In this document: positions 47,501 through 61,590 of the stretch, in pieces | How the letters are laid out: the number at the start of each line of letters is the position of its first letter | Position numbering within the stretch: the first letter of the stretch is position 1 | DNA from: Acridotheres tristis | Taxonomy: Eukaryota; Chordata; Aves; Passeriformes; Sturnidae | Length of the DNA: 64,000 nucleotides | NCBI GenBank assembly: GCA_037013685.1 | Contig: CM072919.1 | Location: 33,481,820-33,545,819 of the forward strand | Reading direction: 5' to 3' | Notes under the pieces: model-generated | The model's database searches: none | The model's input: only the letters and a program-made list of their open reading frames with translations | Told to the model about the DNA's origin: nothing | Program-made: the position numbers and the translations under genes

Positions 47501-48495
47501 GATTCTGATGTTGAAGCCTGCCTCTCCCTGCTTTGTTGGCTTCAGACTCTTTTGCCTGCTGTAGATTACATCTCTGTGCTCTGCAATAATTCTCATATGA
47601 GGATTTCTGCCTGTGCCCCAGTCCCGTTGTCACATCCCAGAAACAAAGATTAGCTCTACCTCCTCAATTATAGGGAGCAATTATTTCTATGACTTTAATT
47701 GACTGATTAAAAAAACCTATATATAGGACCTACACAGCATACAGTGGTTTTGCAGCAGTCAGGAAAGCATAGTAATGTAAATGTGAGATTTTCTAACCTT
47801 CCGATTTTTTTAGTCTCCTAGTGGAGAAAGAAAGCATGTTCTGAGAGATAATTTCTTTTTGTTGTCTTTTGTCTCAGTTCACAAAATATAACTAAAAATA
47901 ATCTTCCTTTGAAAGAAAGCATGGCACAGATGGTTTAGAGGATTCAAGTTTAGCCAAGAAGTTTGTTTTTGTCTTGTTTTTTTCAGGTGAGACCTAAAAT
48001 TAATTTTTTTTTATTAATACAGTGAAAACAGTAGCCTTAGAATATTTATTTTTAAAGTTTCTAGCAGTATTTTCAGTTGTAACTCATAAAAGCAGAGGAG
48101 ATGAAGTATGTGCAAAGGAAAGAGTGCTTTTTTCCCCTGAATATTAGCAGACTTGTCTGATAAGATTTGCAGTGGATTGAATTTGCTGACTGGTTGGCTC
48201 TTTCTAATTTGTCCATCCCAATTATTCTATTGCTTGTGCTAGTTAGAAATCTTTTTGACATGGAGTCTGCCTTTATGAGGTTCCTGGTATGAATAGGAGT
48301 ACACTTCTGTTTCAGTACCGTTTAATAACTGATCAGTGGCAATTGTGTATTTATCCCTTGAATCAAGACTGTACTTTGAAGATGACATAGAATGCAGCCA
48401 GTCAAGCTGTTTTTATTTGCTGATAGGATGTCATTGCCTTCTGCTTTGCATATGTGACTGAACACTTCAGTAACAGTTACCTTCCTGTCTTTCAG

Positions 48496-48613
48496 GTATT
48501 GATAGCTGATGACTACTCAGATCCATTTGATGCCAAAAGTGAGTTGAACAGAATGGGAAAAGGAGAGAACACTGGCTATATGGAGCCTTACGAAGCCCAG
48601 AGAATAATGGCTG
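48496..48613 (+). CDS. SHB: SHB coding exon 2 (residues 196-234 plus one base)
   Basis: After a TTTCAG acceptor the exon reads in phase 0 from exon 1: VLIADDYSDPFDAKSELNRM, then GKGENTGYMEPYEAQRIMA, and ends with one extra G before a GTAAGA donor at 48614. The joined sequence KDK-V-LIADDYSDPFDAK matches the SHB family (mammalian KDKVTIADDYSDPFDAK), which confirms both splice sites. It contributes the YSDP (Y202) and YMEP (Y223) motifs. These have the YxxP pattern bound by Crk-type SH2 domains once phosphorylated. The bird has Leu where mammals have Thr near the start and a Ser-Glu-Leu-Asn-Arg-Met variant in the following linker. The remaining exons, including the SH2 domain, lie to the right of the window. 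Confidence 0.95.
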
Positions 48614-50925
48614 GTAAGAAAAGATAGTTGCACGTGTGAGCTCCTGTTGTGTGGCAGTTCACATGTATATTATAGCTGCTAAGAAACAAAAATGTCCTTT
48701 GGCATGGAAAACCGTGTTTCTGAAGATGCTTAGGTAGGCAGCAGCAAATGCCATAGAAGCATTGCATTTTCCTGCATGTACCTTTATACCTAAAAATACC
48801 ACTCTGTACCTTGCTTTTAAATATAGAAGTTTTGTACTGTCATGTGATAAGATGAGAAAATAAGAGTCATGGGAGTTGAAGTGTGTATTTCTCCTCTTTG
48901 CAATTTGTCATCTGTGTATATGGTTGAGATGGCCAAAGCATCACATTGTATTATTCCACTTAAAACAGTTGATGAGCTTTCTTACGGACTCTTTCAATCA
49001 GATTCAGACTTCTTGGTGTCAGAGGAGGGCTCTGATGATTTTTTACCAATAGTCAAAATGAGATGCTATAGGATGCCTGTGGACCTTTAACTGCTATTCT
49101 TGGTAGTGTCCTTCCTTTTCTGTCATGTAGGGAAGTGGTTAGTGGTGATGTTGTTGTACACCTTTGGAATATTTCAACCCCTCATACTGGCATTATGCAA
49201 CTCTATTTTACATGTATTTTCTTTATCAGGATCAATATCCTGCTTGTTGACTGTGCAGTCTGTAAAATGTTTCAAGGTATGGGACCATATGTTTTTAATT
49301 TGTGACTATTTGACCAGACAACACATATCTTTGTGCAGATCAAATATACAATTCTTGGATTTGTACAGCAGGTCCTTTTTTTCTCATTTTGTGGTAAAAG
49401 TCACCTTGTGCCCAGTTAAGTTGATTGTATGCTTTCCTTTTCTATTGGCAGCTCCTGTTTTGGGCCCTCAGGAAAGCTTAATCAGTGGGGGAAGATGAGG
49501 CTGTTGGATGCAAAGATCCTTTTTACATGCAAGTGTTCCTATTTTTCTTTTCTTAAAGCATTTCTGAAGAGAGACACAGGAAATGACATGGAAACAGTTC
49601 TCTGGAAGTTTTCAGTACCTTATATAGAAGGGCTGGGAGCTGTTATGTCTCATTAGTCTAAATCTATTCATTGTCAGTTGAGGAATTTCTCAGAAAATCA
49701 AATAGTCCAAGTAATTTCTTGCTCTTTATCCAGGAGTGATGAGCATTTGTAATTTAAACTATTTACAGTGCATTGGCTTGTTTCTTCCCACATTTAGGAC
49801 TGGAGTTTCTCTCTCCTTTTCCAGATTAGCCATAACAAATGAGATATTTAGTGGACGATACTGGATGGCTTAGTTGCAGTAAGGGACAGTAGGTTTGTGA
49901 GCCATTGCAATTACAAGACATCCTTTTACCTGATTGGTGCTTGGTGCAACTGATAAGGTGTTATATCTATTCCATGTTATTATAAAGGAAACATGAGGAG
50001 CTCTCAAAGATGCTAAAGGCATTTTTGAAAATAGAGTTTAATCGATTATAATGATAGAGCAAGTGTTCTGAATATTCATGTGACAGCTAGTAGAAGATGA
50101 TTGATAGACCTGTTTAGTGTTTTGAGATCTGGGTATTTAGTTTCCAGTCGTCTTGTCCTAATGTAGATAGAGAAGGTCTTCCCATAAACCTCCATGGCAT
50201 CAGGTTATACATAGTTCTATGTGTGGGGATTTTTTATTGCTTGGCTGTTGCCTTTGCACTTTACTTGATAAATGAAAATCCAAAGGCATCTTGTTGGAGA
50301 GTTTTTAAAGGTTCTGTTTATATATACCAAGTGAGTTCTATTATATATCTCCTGCTTCCGAAGAAGACCTTTTGACTGAAGTTTGACTTGCCTCAAAATA
50401 TTTACTGCTATGTTGTGTTTATTAGTTTTGTTGCCTGATGAATTGAAGAACATCGGATGGCTATGTGTTTAGCCTGACTAATCTGATTAAATCCTTCTGA
50501 TTGCATTTAATGTGACTTAATTCTAGAGAGAGGGAATTTACATAACCCGGTGTAATGCTCTGTAGGAGAGACAGAAAATAAAACAGCTTTTTATCAGTTA
50601 TTCCATGTTTACTGCTGTGCCCTAACTCTTGAACTCTGAGAACCAGTGTAAGGATAGTTGATATGACCCTAAAACTTTAGTGCATGCAGCATCCTCCTTG
50701 AGTTAGTAGAGGATTAGGCAAAAGCAGGGGTCTATATGAAATAAGACCCTATGATTTCAATATTAGAAATTAAGCTTACATCTGAATAGAAATACATGAC
50801 ATCTGAAGTAACTAATATTTTTATTCAGAACTTATCCTTTCTTCCCAAAAGTTCTGTGGTCTTGCAGCTGTTAGGCGGTTTGTTCTGAGCTGATGTTTAA
50901 ATTAAAAGTCCCTGAATTGATTTAT

Positions 50926-50973
50926 TTCAATGAATTATTGAATTATTAATTCAATGAATTATTGAATTATTAT
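50926..50973. repeat. 24-bp AT-rich tandem duplication
   Basis: Two adjacent copies of TTCAATGAATTATTGAATTA plus TTAA/TTAT match at 23 of 24 positions. Confidence 0.95.
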
Positions 50974-53900
50974 CTCTCTGTACCTATGCTATCTGTGGTT
51001 AGAATTGGGTTCAGTCAGGCTTGAAGTTTCTTCTGCTGATCATGCCCCCCAAAAATACTGTCTCTCCAGATTTGGGATTGGGTTGTGATGACTGGAAAAA
51101 AGAGCAATCTTTATGACAAGGTTTGGAAAGAGTTCTCAAAGTGACCTGAGGCTAAGGTAGAGTGTGTTGATAATGAATGTATGTTGATAAGAAGCTCTCA
51201 TCTCTTGTCAGCCAAACACATCTGCTGTGGTATTGATATTCATAAGTCTGTCCTATCTTCAGGAAATCCATGCCAAAGGTTCAGAGAGAATTCCTGGTGA
51301 TCCAGTTTCTGAAGTGCTGTGAGGTGGGAGTCTCAGCTTGGCTGGGTGTGCACCCAAAGCCACAGTTGTTGCATCTTTCCCTTGTCCACAGCCTGTTTGG
51401 AGATTTAATGTCTCAGAGTAACTACATGAGTATAAAGGAAGTTCTCTGTGGTATATGATGTGAAGTATCCTGGACTATGCATGGAATGAGATTCTGGACT
51501 GGCTGTTATCAAGCATGCATGACAGCAATAGAGATAGCTATGATGATGATTTTAAAGGATCCTGAGTAGCAGGTGGAACTTATTTTTCCCCGATGTCAGT
51601 CTGTAACTGCTGCAGTAACGTATGGCCTGTCACAGAAACAAGCTGTGCTGCTTTACCTAGACTGTAACCAAGCATCACTGCTTGGATCAGGTGTAGTGAT
51701 GTTCTTCATACTTGAGAGAGAGCTCTGCAGAGATGCTGCATTTGAACAGAAGTGAATGGCTGAGACACTGTCAGGTCAGAGGTGATCATAACATCCAGAC
51801 TTCTCTGTCATTCATTCCTCTCAGGGAATACTAGGGTAAGAGAAGTTGGGTTCCACTTGAGTATTTACTCCCATCAGCCTGCACTGAATGTCAAATCCTG
51901 AAGAGGGGTCTGTTAGTTTTCTGTGGTCATCCCTTACCTGAGATGAGAAAATGTTTCCTCAGTTTATGGATATGACTATGCTATGGTTGGAGAAAATGTG
52001 TGTATTTTTTTTAATCCCCTAAAAGTCATAAGACTATTCTAGCTATAGCCTTATGGCCATGCCTTTCCTCTTTCTCCTGAGAGCTGTGCATGTTGGCATA
52101 GATATTCCAGGCATCTTTGCCTTTCAAAAGGAATTAAGACCAGTGCTCAGATTGCATGAAACATTTGCAATCAAATGCCAGATCAAGGCTGTCTATACAG
52201 CATTCTGTCTGCTGAATCATGACTTCATCTAAGACTTCCTTCCTTTAGAGAAGGATCCAGTTTTGGATCATCATTCAAATGGAGATATGCTGGTAGGCAA
52301 GCTGTTATACCAAGAACTGTGCCATTTTAAGGTATAATAAAGAATACTGGCTACAGGAAGGAGTTAATAAGCTGCATCTGTTGTCCTACTTGGTGCTTGA
52401 ATTTGAAGAGAGCATCTTGCTTCCTAAAGGAGATACTTTATGCCCTGAGTAACCTCTACAGCTACCCTGATCAGAACAGCTTATGATCTCTTGTTTATGA
52501 AATGCCTAGCATGATACATGCTATAATATATAATTCAGCCTACTTAAACAACAGTAAAATTAAGGTAATTTTAAGTCTCAAAATAATTTGGAACCACATC
52601 ATTAAAAACGGCTGGGTAAAGGGTAGATATGGGGCTGTTTAGTAAGAGAGGAAGTAGAAAGCCTTATCGGGATATGATGCCTACCTTGGGAAACGTGTGT
52701 TGGCAAAATCACTTCTAATTTTTCTGGATCAGGAATTGTATCTTCTGTTCTGTAGACTAGTCAGAGAAGGAGAGATAGGGGAGGCTAAGCCCTTGAGTTA
52801 GGACAATGATTTGAAAGGTGAGTTAAGCACCTGGGGTATCAGTGCCTTGATTTCTTAGAGATCTAGAAATGCCCTGACAGTCTTGAGGTACATCACGTTT
52901 TTCCTTTGCTTTTATAGGTATGACCCAGGACTGTGCCAGAGTCTTTATGGGATTCTGGCCTGTAGTTCATGCATCTGCCTCAAGGATGTGGTAGCCAGGT
53001 AGCCAGACACTCTTCATGTGTCTCAGAATTCTGAAGACTTAAATGTGTAGCATTTCTGCAAACAGTTGCTTTCCCTGAGATGTAACATACCATGTGGTAT
53101 TCCTCATGGAGCAAATGCTATGTTGTGTGCAGACTTAAGAAGGCTGTCATAGCACTATTGATAAAACATGCACTATGCCTCTCTTCTGATCAGGTTCCTC
53201 AGGGCATAAAATACCTCCTTTTGGGCAGCCAAAGTAGGTGTTACAGAAGGAAGGAATTAAATTTGATATTGATGCATTTCTCACAGGAGTCTATTCATAC
53301 ATTTGTCATGGGGACTGGGCATGTTAGATTTTGTAGGTGGGATGTGCTAACCTATGAGATCAGGGAAAATGCTCAGTGTGCATTTGGCAAGTCCCAAATC
53401 AACACAGAAAAATGCTGCCACTACTCCTTGAACACTGGAAAATCTAAGTAAATCACAGAAAAGCTTCTGGCCATAAATGGAAAGCTGAATTCAAGTTTTA
53501 AACTGAATAGATAACTTGTGTGCATGCTCCAGGGCTAGGCAAGTGATTGGGCAGAAAGATCTGTGTGCTAGACCTGAAGAGCTGGAATCTATTCCTAGGG
53601 ATGCTCTAGAGCATTAGGATGATGGTACAGAGATACCTGTTTTCTTATCTGTGTTGTTCAATGCGTTCATCAACCTGAGAAATTACACGTTTGCACTACT
53701 GGCAAAAGTGAGCAAAAACTAAGGGAAGTGTGTGATGAGGAAGGGCAGGGTTTTCATCTAGAGAGGCTTTAATGGATATGAGCATTTTGTCAATAGGAGC
53801 TCTTTTAAAATTAAACAAGGGGATATTAGAGAGAATTCCAAAAGAAAAATCACAGCTTTGTTCATAGGCTCACAAAATCAGCGTCCTCTTCCTTCTTTTT

Positions 53901-56900
53901 CTATGTATTTATCATCCTGTCTCTATATACATCATCCTGACTGTGCAGTAGAACAGCAGTGAGCAAGTCTAACTTGAGATTTTGTGCTTGGCCTTCTTTC
54001 CATGAGGATGCAGAAAGCTGAGACTCCTCTCTAGGTGCAGACAGTGCCAGGAGAGTAAATGTCTTCCTGCACTTCACTGCTTCTTTCTAGGGACTGAGGT
54101 CAGACTCCGTGGCTGCATCACAGTGGGATCTCTAATGCATGGCAGGCAGCCTACCAAAAGCAGTACATCTGCCTTAACTGGGAGCTTCCCAAGGACATGC
54201 TGGGAGAGGTAGCTCAGTCTTCATGCAAGCTTTCACAGAAATGCTGGGAGTATGGAGAAAACAGTATTCCCATGAACCTGCACCTACTTCAAAAGGTCTT
54301 GAGTGTCAGTTTCCCTTGTAACTAGAAAGGCTGTTTTTTTGTTCAGACATGTAACTTCATCTGAATAGTCACATACAGCACATTGGTGGTGAGTCAGATC
54401 TTGTAAAATTCTTTACCAGGTGGCCTCTGGCATGTTGCTTGTTGGCACTGAATTTACAACTGCAAATAATGTAAGAAGAGCAGTGATAACTACTTTGATA
54501 AAGGCTTTGATTAGGATGCCTAGATTAGCATGTACAGCATGGGAAGTTTAGGAAGAATATTTTTTGGCCTATTGAAAATCACTGAGCCTAGCAAGCTAAC
54601 CATATCTCTAAGCACTGTAGTGGCTCTGTGTAAGATTTGCTGTTTGTCTGTACTTGAGCATGGCAGACAGTTGTAGCCAACACAGAAGAGGCAGTGTGTT
54701 TGTCCTCTAAGCTCAACAGCTGGCATTGTTTTCAAAAACTTTAAGCTCCTTCTTTTGTTCTTATATTTTTGTGTTTCAATTCCCTTTGAAGGTCTGACAA
54801 TAGGCTGGCAGTGACTGTAAATCAGCCCCAAATGAGAATCAATCCGTTGTCAATGCATTCCATGTGGTATTGTGAACTCCTCACCAGCGCTATTATCGAC
54901 CTGTTTCCAGACAATGTGAATAGATGGCATGCTGGTCATTCTAGTAGAAAAGTTTTAAGATTCTTTTTTTCCTTTAAAAGTGTGGAAAAGTGCAAGGTAA
55001 CTCTTCAGTCTTGAAACTCAATGTGTACGTGCTCTCATCTCAACATTTGCAATGTGGAGAGCCACTGGGTAGGATTTGAAGAAGATCAGTAGCACACAGA
55101 AGTAAGCTTGTGGCTGGTAAGAAGATGGTTTTATTTATGTGTTGGGAGTTTCCTATAGAGCAGCACTGGAAATCTTGGGAAGCTTTTTCTAGAAGTGACA
55201 AAGGGGAGATGTCTGATGTGTTCTGAGCATTCCCATCATTTGGAGCATAGTGCTAGTGTTACTGTCACCTGCTGCTATCCTGTAGTGCAAAATTCCCTGC
55301 AGCTCAGGAGAAGTGAGACATATGCTCTGAACAGCTGTGCTTCTTCTTTAAAGTATGCTTAATGTAATATTAATTAGAAACCTTCTGGGCTTCAGCATTT
55401 ATTTCAAGTTGTTTCTTACTTCATTTGGAATTTGGACAGACATCCCATTGGGCAATGATTTAAAGGAAAGAAAATGTCTAAGAACAATTACTGAAGAGAC
55501 GTTCTTCCTTGGCATTAGGTCTAATGTGCATGAATTGAGAAATGTTTGAAATAGTGCTGGACCTGCTTCAACACAAGTCCTTATGTTCTCTGAGCAGAGC
55601 AATAGATCTCACACAAGCTGTGAAACCCTACCAGTTTACAAGCATGTCCAGTTGCCAGAATCACCAATACTTCTCTTCCTGTCCTTGTGAGCACTTCATA
55701 CCCTATCAGTGATTGTGAGAAGATAAAGCCAGAAAGAATAGAGCCTAATTTCTCATGTCATGAGAGACTGCGATGTGTTGTGGTTGCTATAACAAGGCGC
55801 ATCACTGAGCTGGAAACCAGCTGTGCATAAAATTAATATAATTTCTTTATGTTTAAAAGTGTCTCCTCCCCTTGAAAGGTTTAAGGTGTTCTCTCTAATG
55901 TTTAATACTACATGTTTAATTTAATGTTGGTTTTGTTTGTGGGTTTTTCCCCCCTGTTTCAATACCTCCATCTTGCTCTTTTGATTTGATATAGCCTAGA
56001 AATGGACCAAATGTGAAACTTGAATCACAAGCGTGAATAAAAATTGAGTTTTTCACGGTTTCTTTATTCTTGTTGTCATTAAGACAAAGTTTATGGCCAA
56101 AATAATGGTAACAAGATGTCCAGAACTTTCCAAAGGTACATTAGAAGTACAGTAGACTACTTGAGGGTGCATGTTGAAGGACTGTAACTTCATTCATTCA
56201 ATTTACTTGCACACCGTCTGATGAATATGGCCTATGTACTTGCATAAAAAGCAAAGTGAAGGAATGGATGCTAGGATGTTTGGGAAAGAGAAACCAATGA
56301 GTTCAAAATTATGTTTAACCCTTGCCTGCAGTCTGAAAGACTTGTGTTGGCAAATAAGCAGTAGTTTCAAGCCATTTTTTTTCAAGATGGTTAGTTTGAC
56401 AAAAATCTATCTGCTTTCCTAATACAAGCAAAATCTGTAAGGTAGCAGGTGCTTTTTCCTTGGTGCCTACATGTGCTTTGCATGCAGCGTTGCCTGTGGC
56501 ACAGGGAGTAGTATTTTTGTTTCTTAATATGCTGCTTTGATTCTATGTCTGTTTTCACTTGCCAGTTACCTTTACTCCATCCTTCTCATCCCGAGATAAG
56601 TTTCAAGATTTTGAACCACTTTTCTTAAGAGTGATGGTGCTTTTAATGTAGGATGTGAATAGCTGTCCCTTCAGGACAGAAGTGCTTCTGGTAGCAGTTT
56701 GAGTAGCATTGAGGTCTCTTGAGAAATTAAAAAAAGAGAACTGTGACCCTGGAGTGTAAAGAATGTGGTAAATTACTCATTGGAATACTGGTATTCATTT
56801 GGTTACAAGGGTGAAAGAGCTAGTGTTTTCTCATTTTGTGTCCTGCTGACCTTCTCTGGTCATCTAGTGGGATAGAGAAGATGTACTTCATCTTGGTGCA

Positions 56901-57234
56901 AAGGATTCTCTTAGGCAGAACATGCTTATAAGATAAATGTATATGACTGTGAAGGGATCCTCTGCCTGCTCGGTAGAGATTGATGTGAGTTGTATAAGAC
57001 CCTTAAATTAGAGAAAGTAAATAAAAATGAAACTATGTTGCATTTTCCCTCATAATCAGACCTCTGTAGACTGTGATTCCTTCTGATTTAATCAGTGTTC
57101 CGTCTGTTCTTTCCATGCCTGGAAAAGCTTAGAAGTACTGAAATACAAACTGAAATAAGAAGTTCATTGGATACAGGGGAAAAAAAATCTCATTATGAGG
57201 ACAGTAGAAAAGGTTACTTAGTGAGATTTTGTAG

Positions 57235-57375
57235 TCTCCATCTTTGGAATTTTTCAAGACTGGACTGAGAAACTAGAATGTTTTACTACCTTGTCTGACT
57301 CCATAGCTAAAACCTGCTTTGAGTAGGACATTGAACAAGATGACTTCCACTTCTTGAGATCTTGTTTAACTTACT
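57235..57375 (+). repeat. Old CR1 LINE fragment
   Basis: 'ctttggaatttttcaagact', 'aaacctgctttgagtaggac' and 'attgaacaagatgacttcca' recall the CR1 3' UTR, heavily mutated. Confidence 0.6.
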
Positions 57376-60300
57376 TTATCTTATGATCCTGCAACTGATT
57401 TGTGAAAGTGAGAAGTGACTGTGAGAGTCAACATATCCCAGACTAGATTTCTGGAACCCGTGTTTGTTTAGTCTCAGTAGCTTTCCAGCCTCACCACCAT
57501 GATAGTATGTTCCCAATACTGATCCTTTTAAGCTTTATCTCTGGGAAGACCAGACAGGTGACTGTGAGGCACAAGGAAACAAGTCTGCTGAAATGTAGCT
57601 CGAGCAGGGGCTTATCCACAAATATTCCTGTTTTGTGGAGGTAACTCTAGACAGGCAGAGTCCATGCTGAAAGCATGCTGTTGCAGCAAGGGAGTATGGT
57701 TCTTGACAACTGTTCACTATCACTTTGTGGGAGGAAGGAGCAGAGGCTGAACAGATGGGCTTCCAGTCTGCACTCGGCTTGTGTGTGCACTTCTGGACTC
57801 TGTTGGCAGGAATTCTGGGTGCTCTCCAGGTGGAGGTATGATGGAAATATAGGTTACTTATACCACTGTGGTCTGCCACAGCGAGGGAACACTGTAAACT
57901 CATTTTTGGGTCTGACTGGGAGGAGTGTTTTTTATTAGGCAGGGCGACATCAGAGATACATCTTGCCATCTTATCAGTTCAGCTCTCAGTTCTCTCAAAC
58001 TGGTGCCAGCTCTATTGCTTCTTGAAACATTGCTCAAAAGCAGAATGGGGAGAATTTGTTACATGAAGAATCAGCAGTGTGCAGGAGATGCAGACTGTCA
58101 TTGATATGTTTTACAGGGATTTGTTATATGGAGCTGTAATAGTGGTACTAAAAGAAAAAATGAGCATGCACTTGGGACAAGAAGTTATACAAAAATCCCT
58201 TGTCACATTTTTATGTATCTTCAATTATGCTTCATTTTCCTTTTCTCTTTCCTCTTATTTATTGCAAACAGGCTTTTAGGCAAAGGAAATATGAAAATGT
58301 TTAAGAGTGTGTAATAAACAAGCTAGTGTCAGGATGACAACCCTGGGAATAGATATTTCTAGCCTAACCTGGATTTGTTTTTTAAGGCAATTAGTGGACA
58401 TTACACATGTTTTCACTTACCCAAATCACTTTGGGTTTTTTATCTGCACTGTACAGAAGAGTTAAGTAAGCTAAAAAAAATGGTACAGGAAGTATTAGTT
58501 AAGCATGAGGTAAAGAGAATAGTTCTTTGAAGGAACAAGATGCCCTTTCTGCTCTGAGCATCCACATTCTGGAAATCCCCAGTGACACAATATGAGTGAA
58601 ACCTTCAGTAAATGAAGTTTGTTTCTGACATCAGCTGTAATGTAGTAGACAGTTTCTCCAGTGCCTTTTTCAGTTGGGGAACCCAAACCAGATGAGTGCT
58701 TTCGTATCCTTAGAAGTAAACAAGAGTTGAAGGTTCAACCAGTTAGTTCTGTATCTACTTTACCAGAGAGACCGGACATCTCGCCACATCAGTTTACCAA
58801 CAGTTTAATGTGGCTTCACATCAGTGTCATAGAATGAACTTCAGTGAGAAGTGGTGAGAAACACAATTTCTGTGCTCTTTGCATTTTATGAAGGGTGGTA
58901 AAAACAGCTCCTTTCTCTGATTTCTGGCTATGAAGAACTCTGCTTGAAAACGCTTTTTTGGAGGAGCTCAAAACATTTATGCAAACCCAGCTGTTCATTA
59001 CCATTCTGTCTGCTAAAATTATTAGAGGCAATTGTCTGCAGGAGCAGCCTGTTCTTTCTGACAGGTAAGCCTCATATGGTTTTGGTGTGTGTTGGTGTGC
59101 TGATATGTGCATTAATCTTTGTTAATAATCCCTATTCAGGTCAAGACCTAGGAAGCCTTCAGTGTGTTTCTGCTTGCTGATGGACTGTGTTGTGCTACAG
59201 TGACTAACTTTGTTGAATAATGCCAATGTGCAAATAGAAGATGGAAATATTCAGTCTTCGTCTGGGTTTGAACAAGGTTGTGCATTGTTCAATTTCATGT
59301 GTTGATGCCTTGAAGTGGGAGAGTCCACATACATCTTGGTTTTATGAAGAAGGATGTTGGCATGCAAAACTGATGCTATTGCAGGTTACACTAACAATTA
59401 AGAGCAATACAGGTAGACCTGGAGGAAATTAGGTTTCCCTGAAGAAACTCTGCTTGCTTTCAGTTCTGCATTCATTTTCCATGGACTGGATAAAAAAATT
59501 GCTGTGATGAAGCAGTTGGTTTTGTGCTGTTCTGGCTCTTGTCTTCCATACAGTTGAACAACAGTTGCACTTTTGTGGGACGGGCTGCAAGACAGAACAG
59601 TGTGAACTTTTTCTTGCTTTTTCTAAACGATTCCTGCAGCAGCACTTACAGCTCTAATGCAACCTGAGATTGTATTGAAGGTGTCCATGCTGCTGCCTCA
59701 GTTGAAATAGGAAGGGAAAAGTGCGATGAAGTTAAAAAAAGGTGATGTCTTTCATATATACCCTTGATTTTGTATTATATTTTTGCTTAGTAGCACATAC
59801 TACTGCCCTTTCCTTTGGCTGTGACATGCATCATTCACTGAGATCCTGGCATCATGGTAGTACACAGAGCATAACAAAAGACAGCCTCTCCTAACTATTT
59901 TTTAAAGGATCTTTTTTTTTTCATCTCTTAAAACAAGCAGTAAAAAAACCCAGCAAAAAATAGAGCCTTCCACAATTGTCTCCATGGGTGTGGTTTTGTA
60001 CATTGTAAACGTTTGCATGTGCGCTGGTTGGTGGTTTAGAGATGCATATTGGAAAGTAAGAATGTAACTGGAAAATTTACTAGAAACTGTTTACTTAGTT
60101 GTATCCATCAGGACCATGATTGTAGTGAATTTTTACAACATGGTGTTTTCTGATTTAACCAAAATGAAAAATATTAAATATTGCTCTTCTGGATTTGTGA
60201 TACTTCCATTGCAAGAAGTGAAAAAAAGTAATGATTTATGATGTTTGCACATGACTGTCGTTTGCTTTCTTAAAGCACCTGTTCTTAATGATCCTGTGCT

Positions 60301-61160
60301 GAACACTAACCAGATTTATTTGCTGTTATGTATCAGTGTAAGCACTAATGCTCTTGAGTGATGATGTGATAGATGTATACTGCATACATTCAAACACTGC
60401 TGCTTGTTCTGTACTGTTAAATAAGTCTTGTCCAAGGGGAAAACCCAATACCGTGTAACTGACAGATTACTCTGCAAGTGGGCTTTTAACTAGGAATGAA
60501 CACCCAGTCAGGGTTTACCTGAGTAGTATAATAACTACAAATAAATCTGCAAACATGGGCAAGGTACTGAATACTAGCAGCTGCACAGCTTAGTGCAGAG
60601 TATTTGAAATCCTACAAATTCTAGACACGAGTTTCTCCTTCCATCAATCACTTGCTGACCTACTTGACACAATGAGTGAAGAGATCATAGGCCAGAGAGG
60701 ATGAACATTTTCCCAGAAATGTCAGTGTTCATATCCCTGTCACTTTTTCTGTGCTGTCATTTAATGCATGCAAGGCTTTGGACTGTGATAAGTAAAATCT
60801 ATGATTGCGTGTAATGACAACTGAGCAGCTTTCTTCATCTAATCATGGGAAGGTAGAATTCTAAATTAAACCATTTTTTTCTGTTGGGCTGAACAGCAAA
60901 TGCAGACCATTTTTTATGTCTACATTAACAATCCTTATGGTATGCATTACAGGACTGTGCTGGACTTTAAATTTACATTGGGGTTTAACATTTGGAATTA
61001 TTTCTGAAAGCTTGTATGTCCAAGAGATGGTGATTCATCTTCATTAGGTGCTTGGGTGCTGATCAGAATTCCTAGGTTATCCCCATAACTCAGCTTGAAT
61101 GACAGAACAGAAAGATTGCAACTAGGACAATACTTCCCTTGGGGAAAGCATGTGAAAGTG

Positions 61161-61245
61161 GGGAAAATTGCAAATAACCACAGTGGCTGATCTTCTGCTG
61201 CTTGCAACTTGCCAATTGGAAAATTGCAAATTATCACTGTGGCTG
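61161..61245. repeat. Spaced direct repeat, about 28 bp
   Basis: GGAAAATTGCAAATAACCAC followed by AGTGGCTG (61162-61189) recurs at 61218-61245 as GGAAAATTGCAAATTATCAC followed by TGTGGCTG, 56 bases later. Confidence 0.9.
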
Positions 61246-61550
61246 TTCCTTGCAGTGAACAGGAGAAAAACCAGATGGTTTAGCATGCAGATGCTGTGTG
61301 GCTTTCAAGTCCTGCCAAAGGAAGAAACAGTACTTGATAGTGCCTGCTCTTCCTGGAATGCTGGCTGGGGAAAGAGGAGGGAAGAAGCTCTTGCAAATTC
61401 ATCAGATATTGCTTCCAAAGCTTTGATTTATCTTTATTTTTTTTAGCATTTTTCTTTAAAAAAATACTAATAAAGTAAAACAGTGGGCATTAGTAATAAG
61501 GGAAGTTACAGGCTGTGTTTTGAGCGGGCAGTTGGGGGTTTTGGGGCTCT

Positions 61551-61590
61551 TTTTTGGTTGGTTGGTTGGTTTTCGTTTTTTTTTTTTAAT
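61551..61590. repeat. (TTGG)n array with poly-T
   Basis: About four TTGG units (TTTTTTGGTTGGTTGGTTGG) followed by a run of thymines. Simple low-complexity sequence. Confidence 0.85.

Larger units (their letters stand above)
34340..48495 (+). other. SHB: SHB intron 1 (14,156 bp)
   Basis: The intron is bounded by a GTAAGT donor at 34340 and a TTTCAG acceptor ending at 48495. It contains CR1 pieces at 40005-40097, 40115-40395, 43055-43478, 43720-43786 and 47395-47500, an AT-rich stretch at 39920-39995, an A/C-rich stretch at 42905-43015 and a 35-bp tandem duplication at 46113-46179. No internal exon or antisense gene was recognised. Confidence 0.9.

Noticed and set aside
49100..49498. 132-codon + strand frame 0.5 kb after SHB exon 2
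   Set aside because: Hydrophobic, T-rich intronic sequence without conserved motif; SHB continues by splicing at 48614.
57535..57969. 144-codon minus-strand frame in SHB intron 2
   Set aside because: No recognisable family, no promoter or splice context, and within the length expected by chance in 64 kb.
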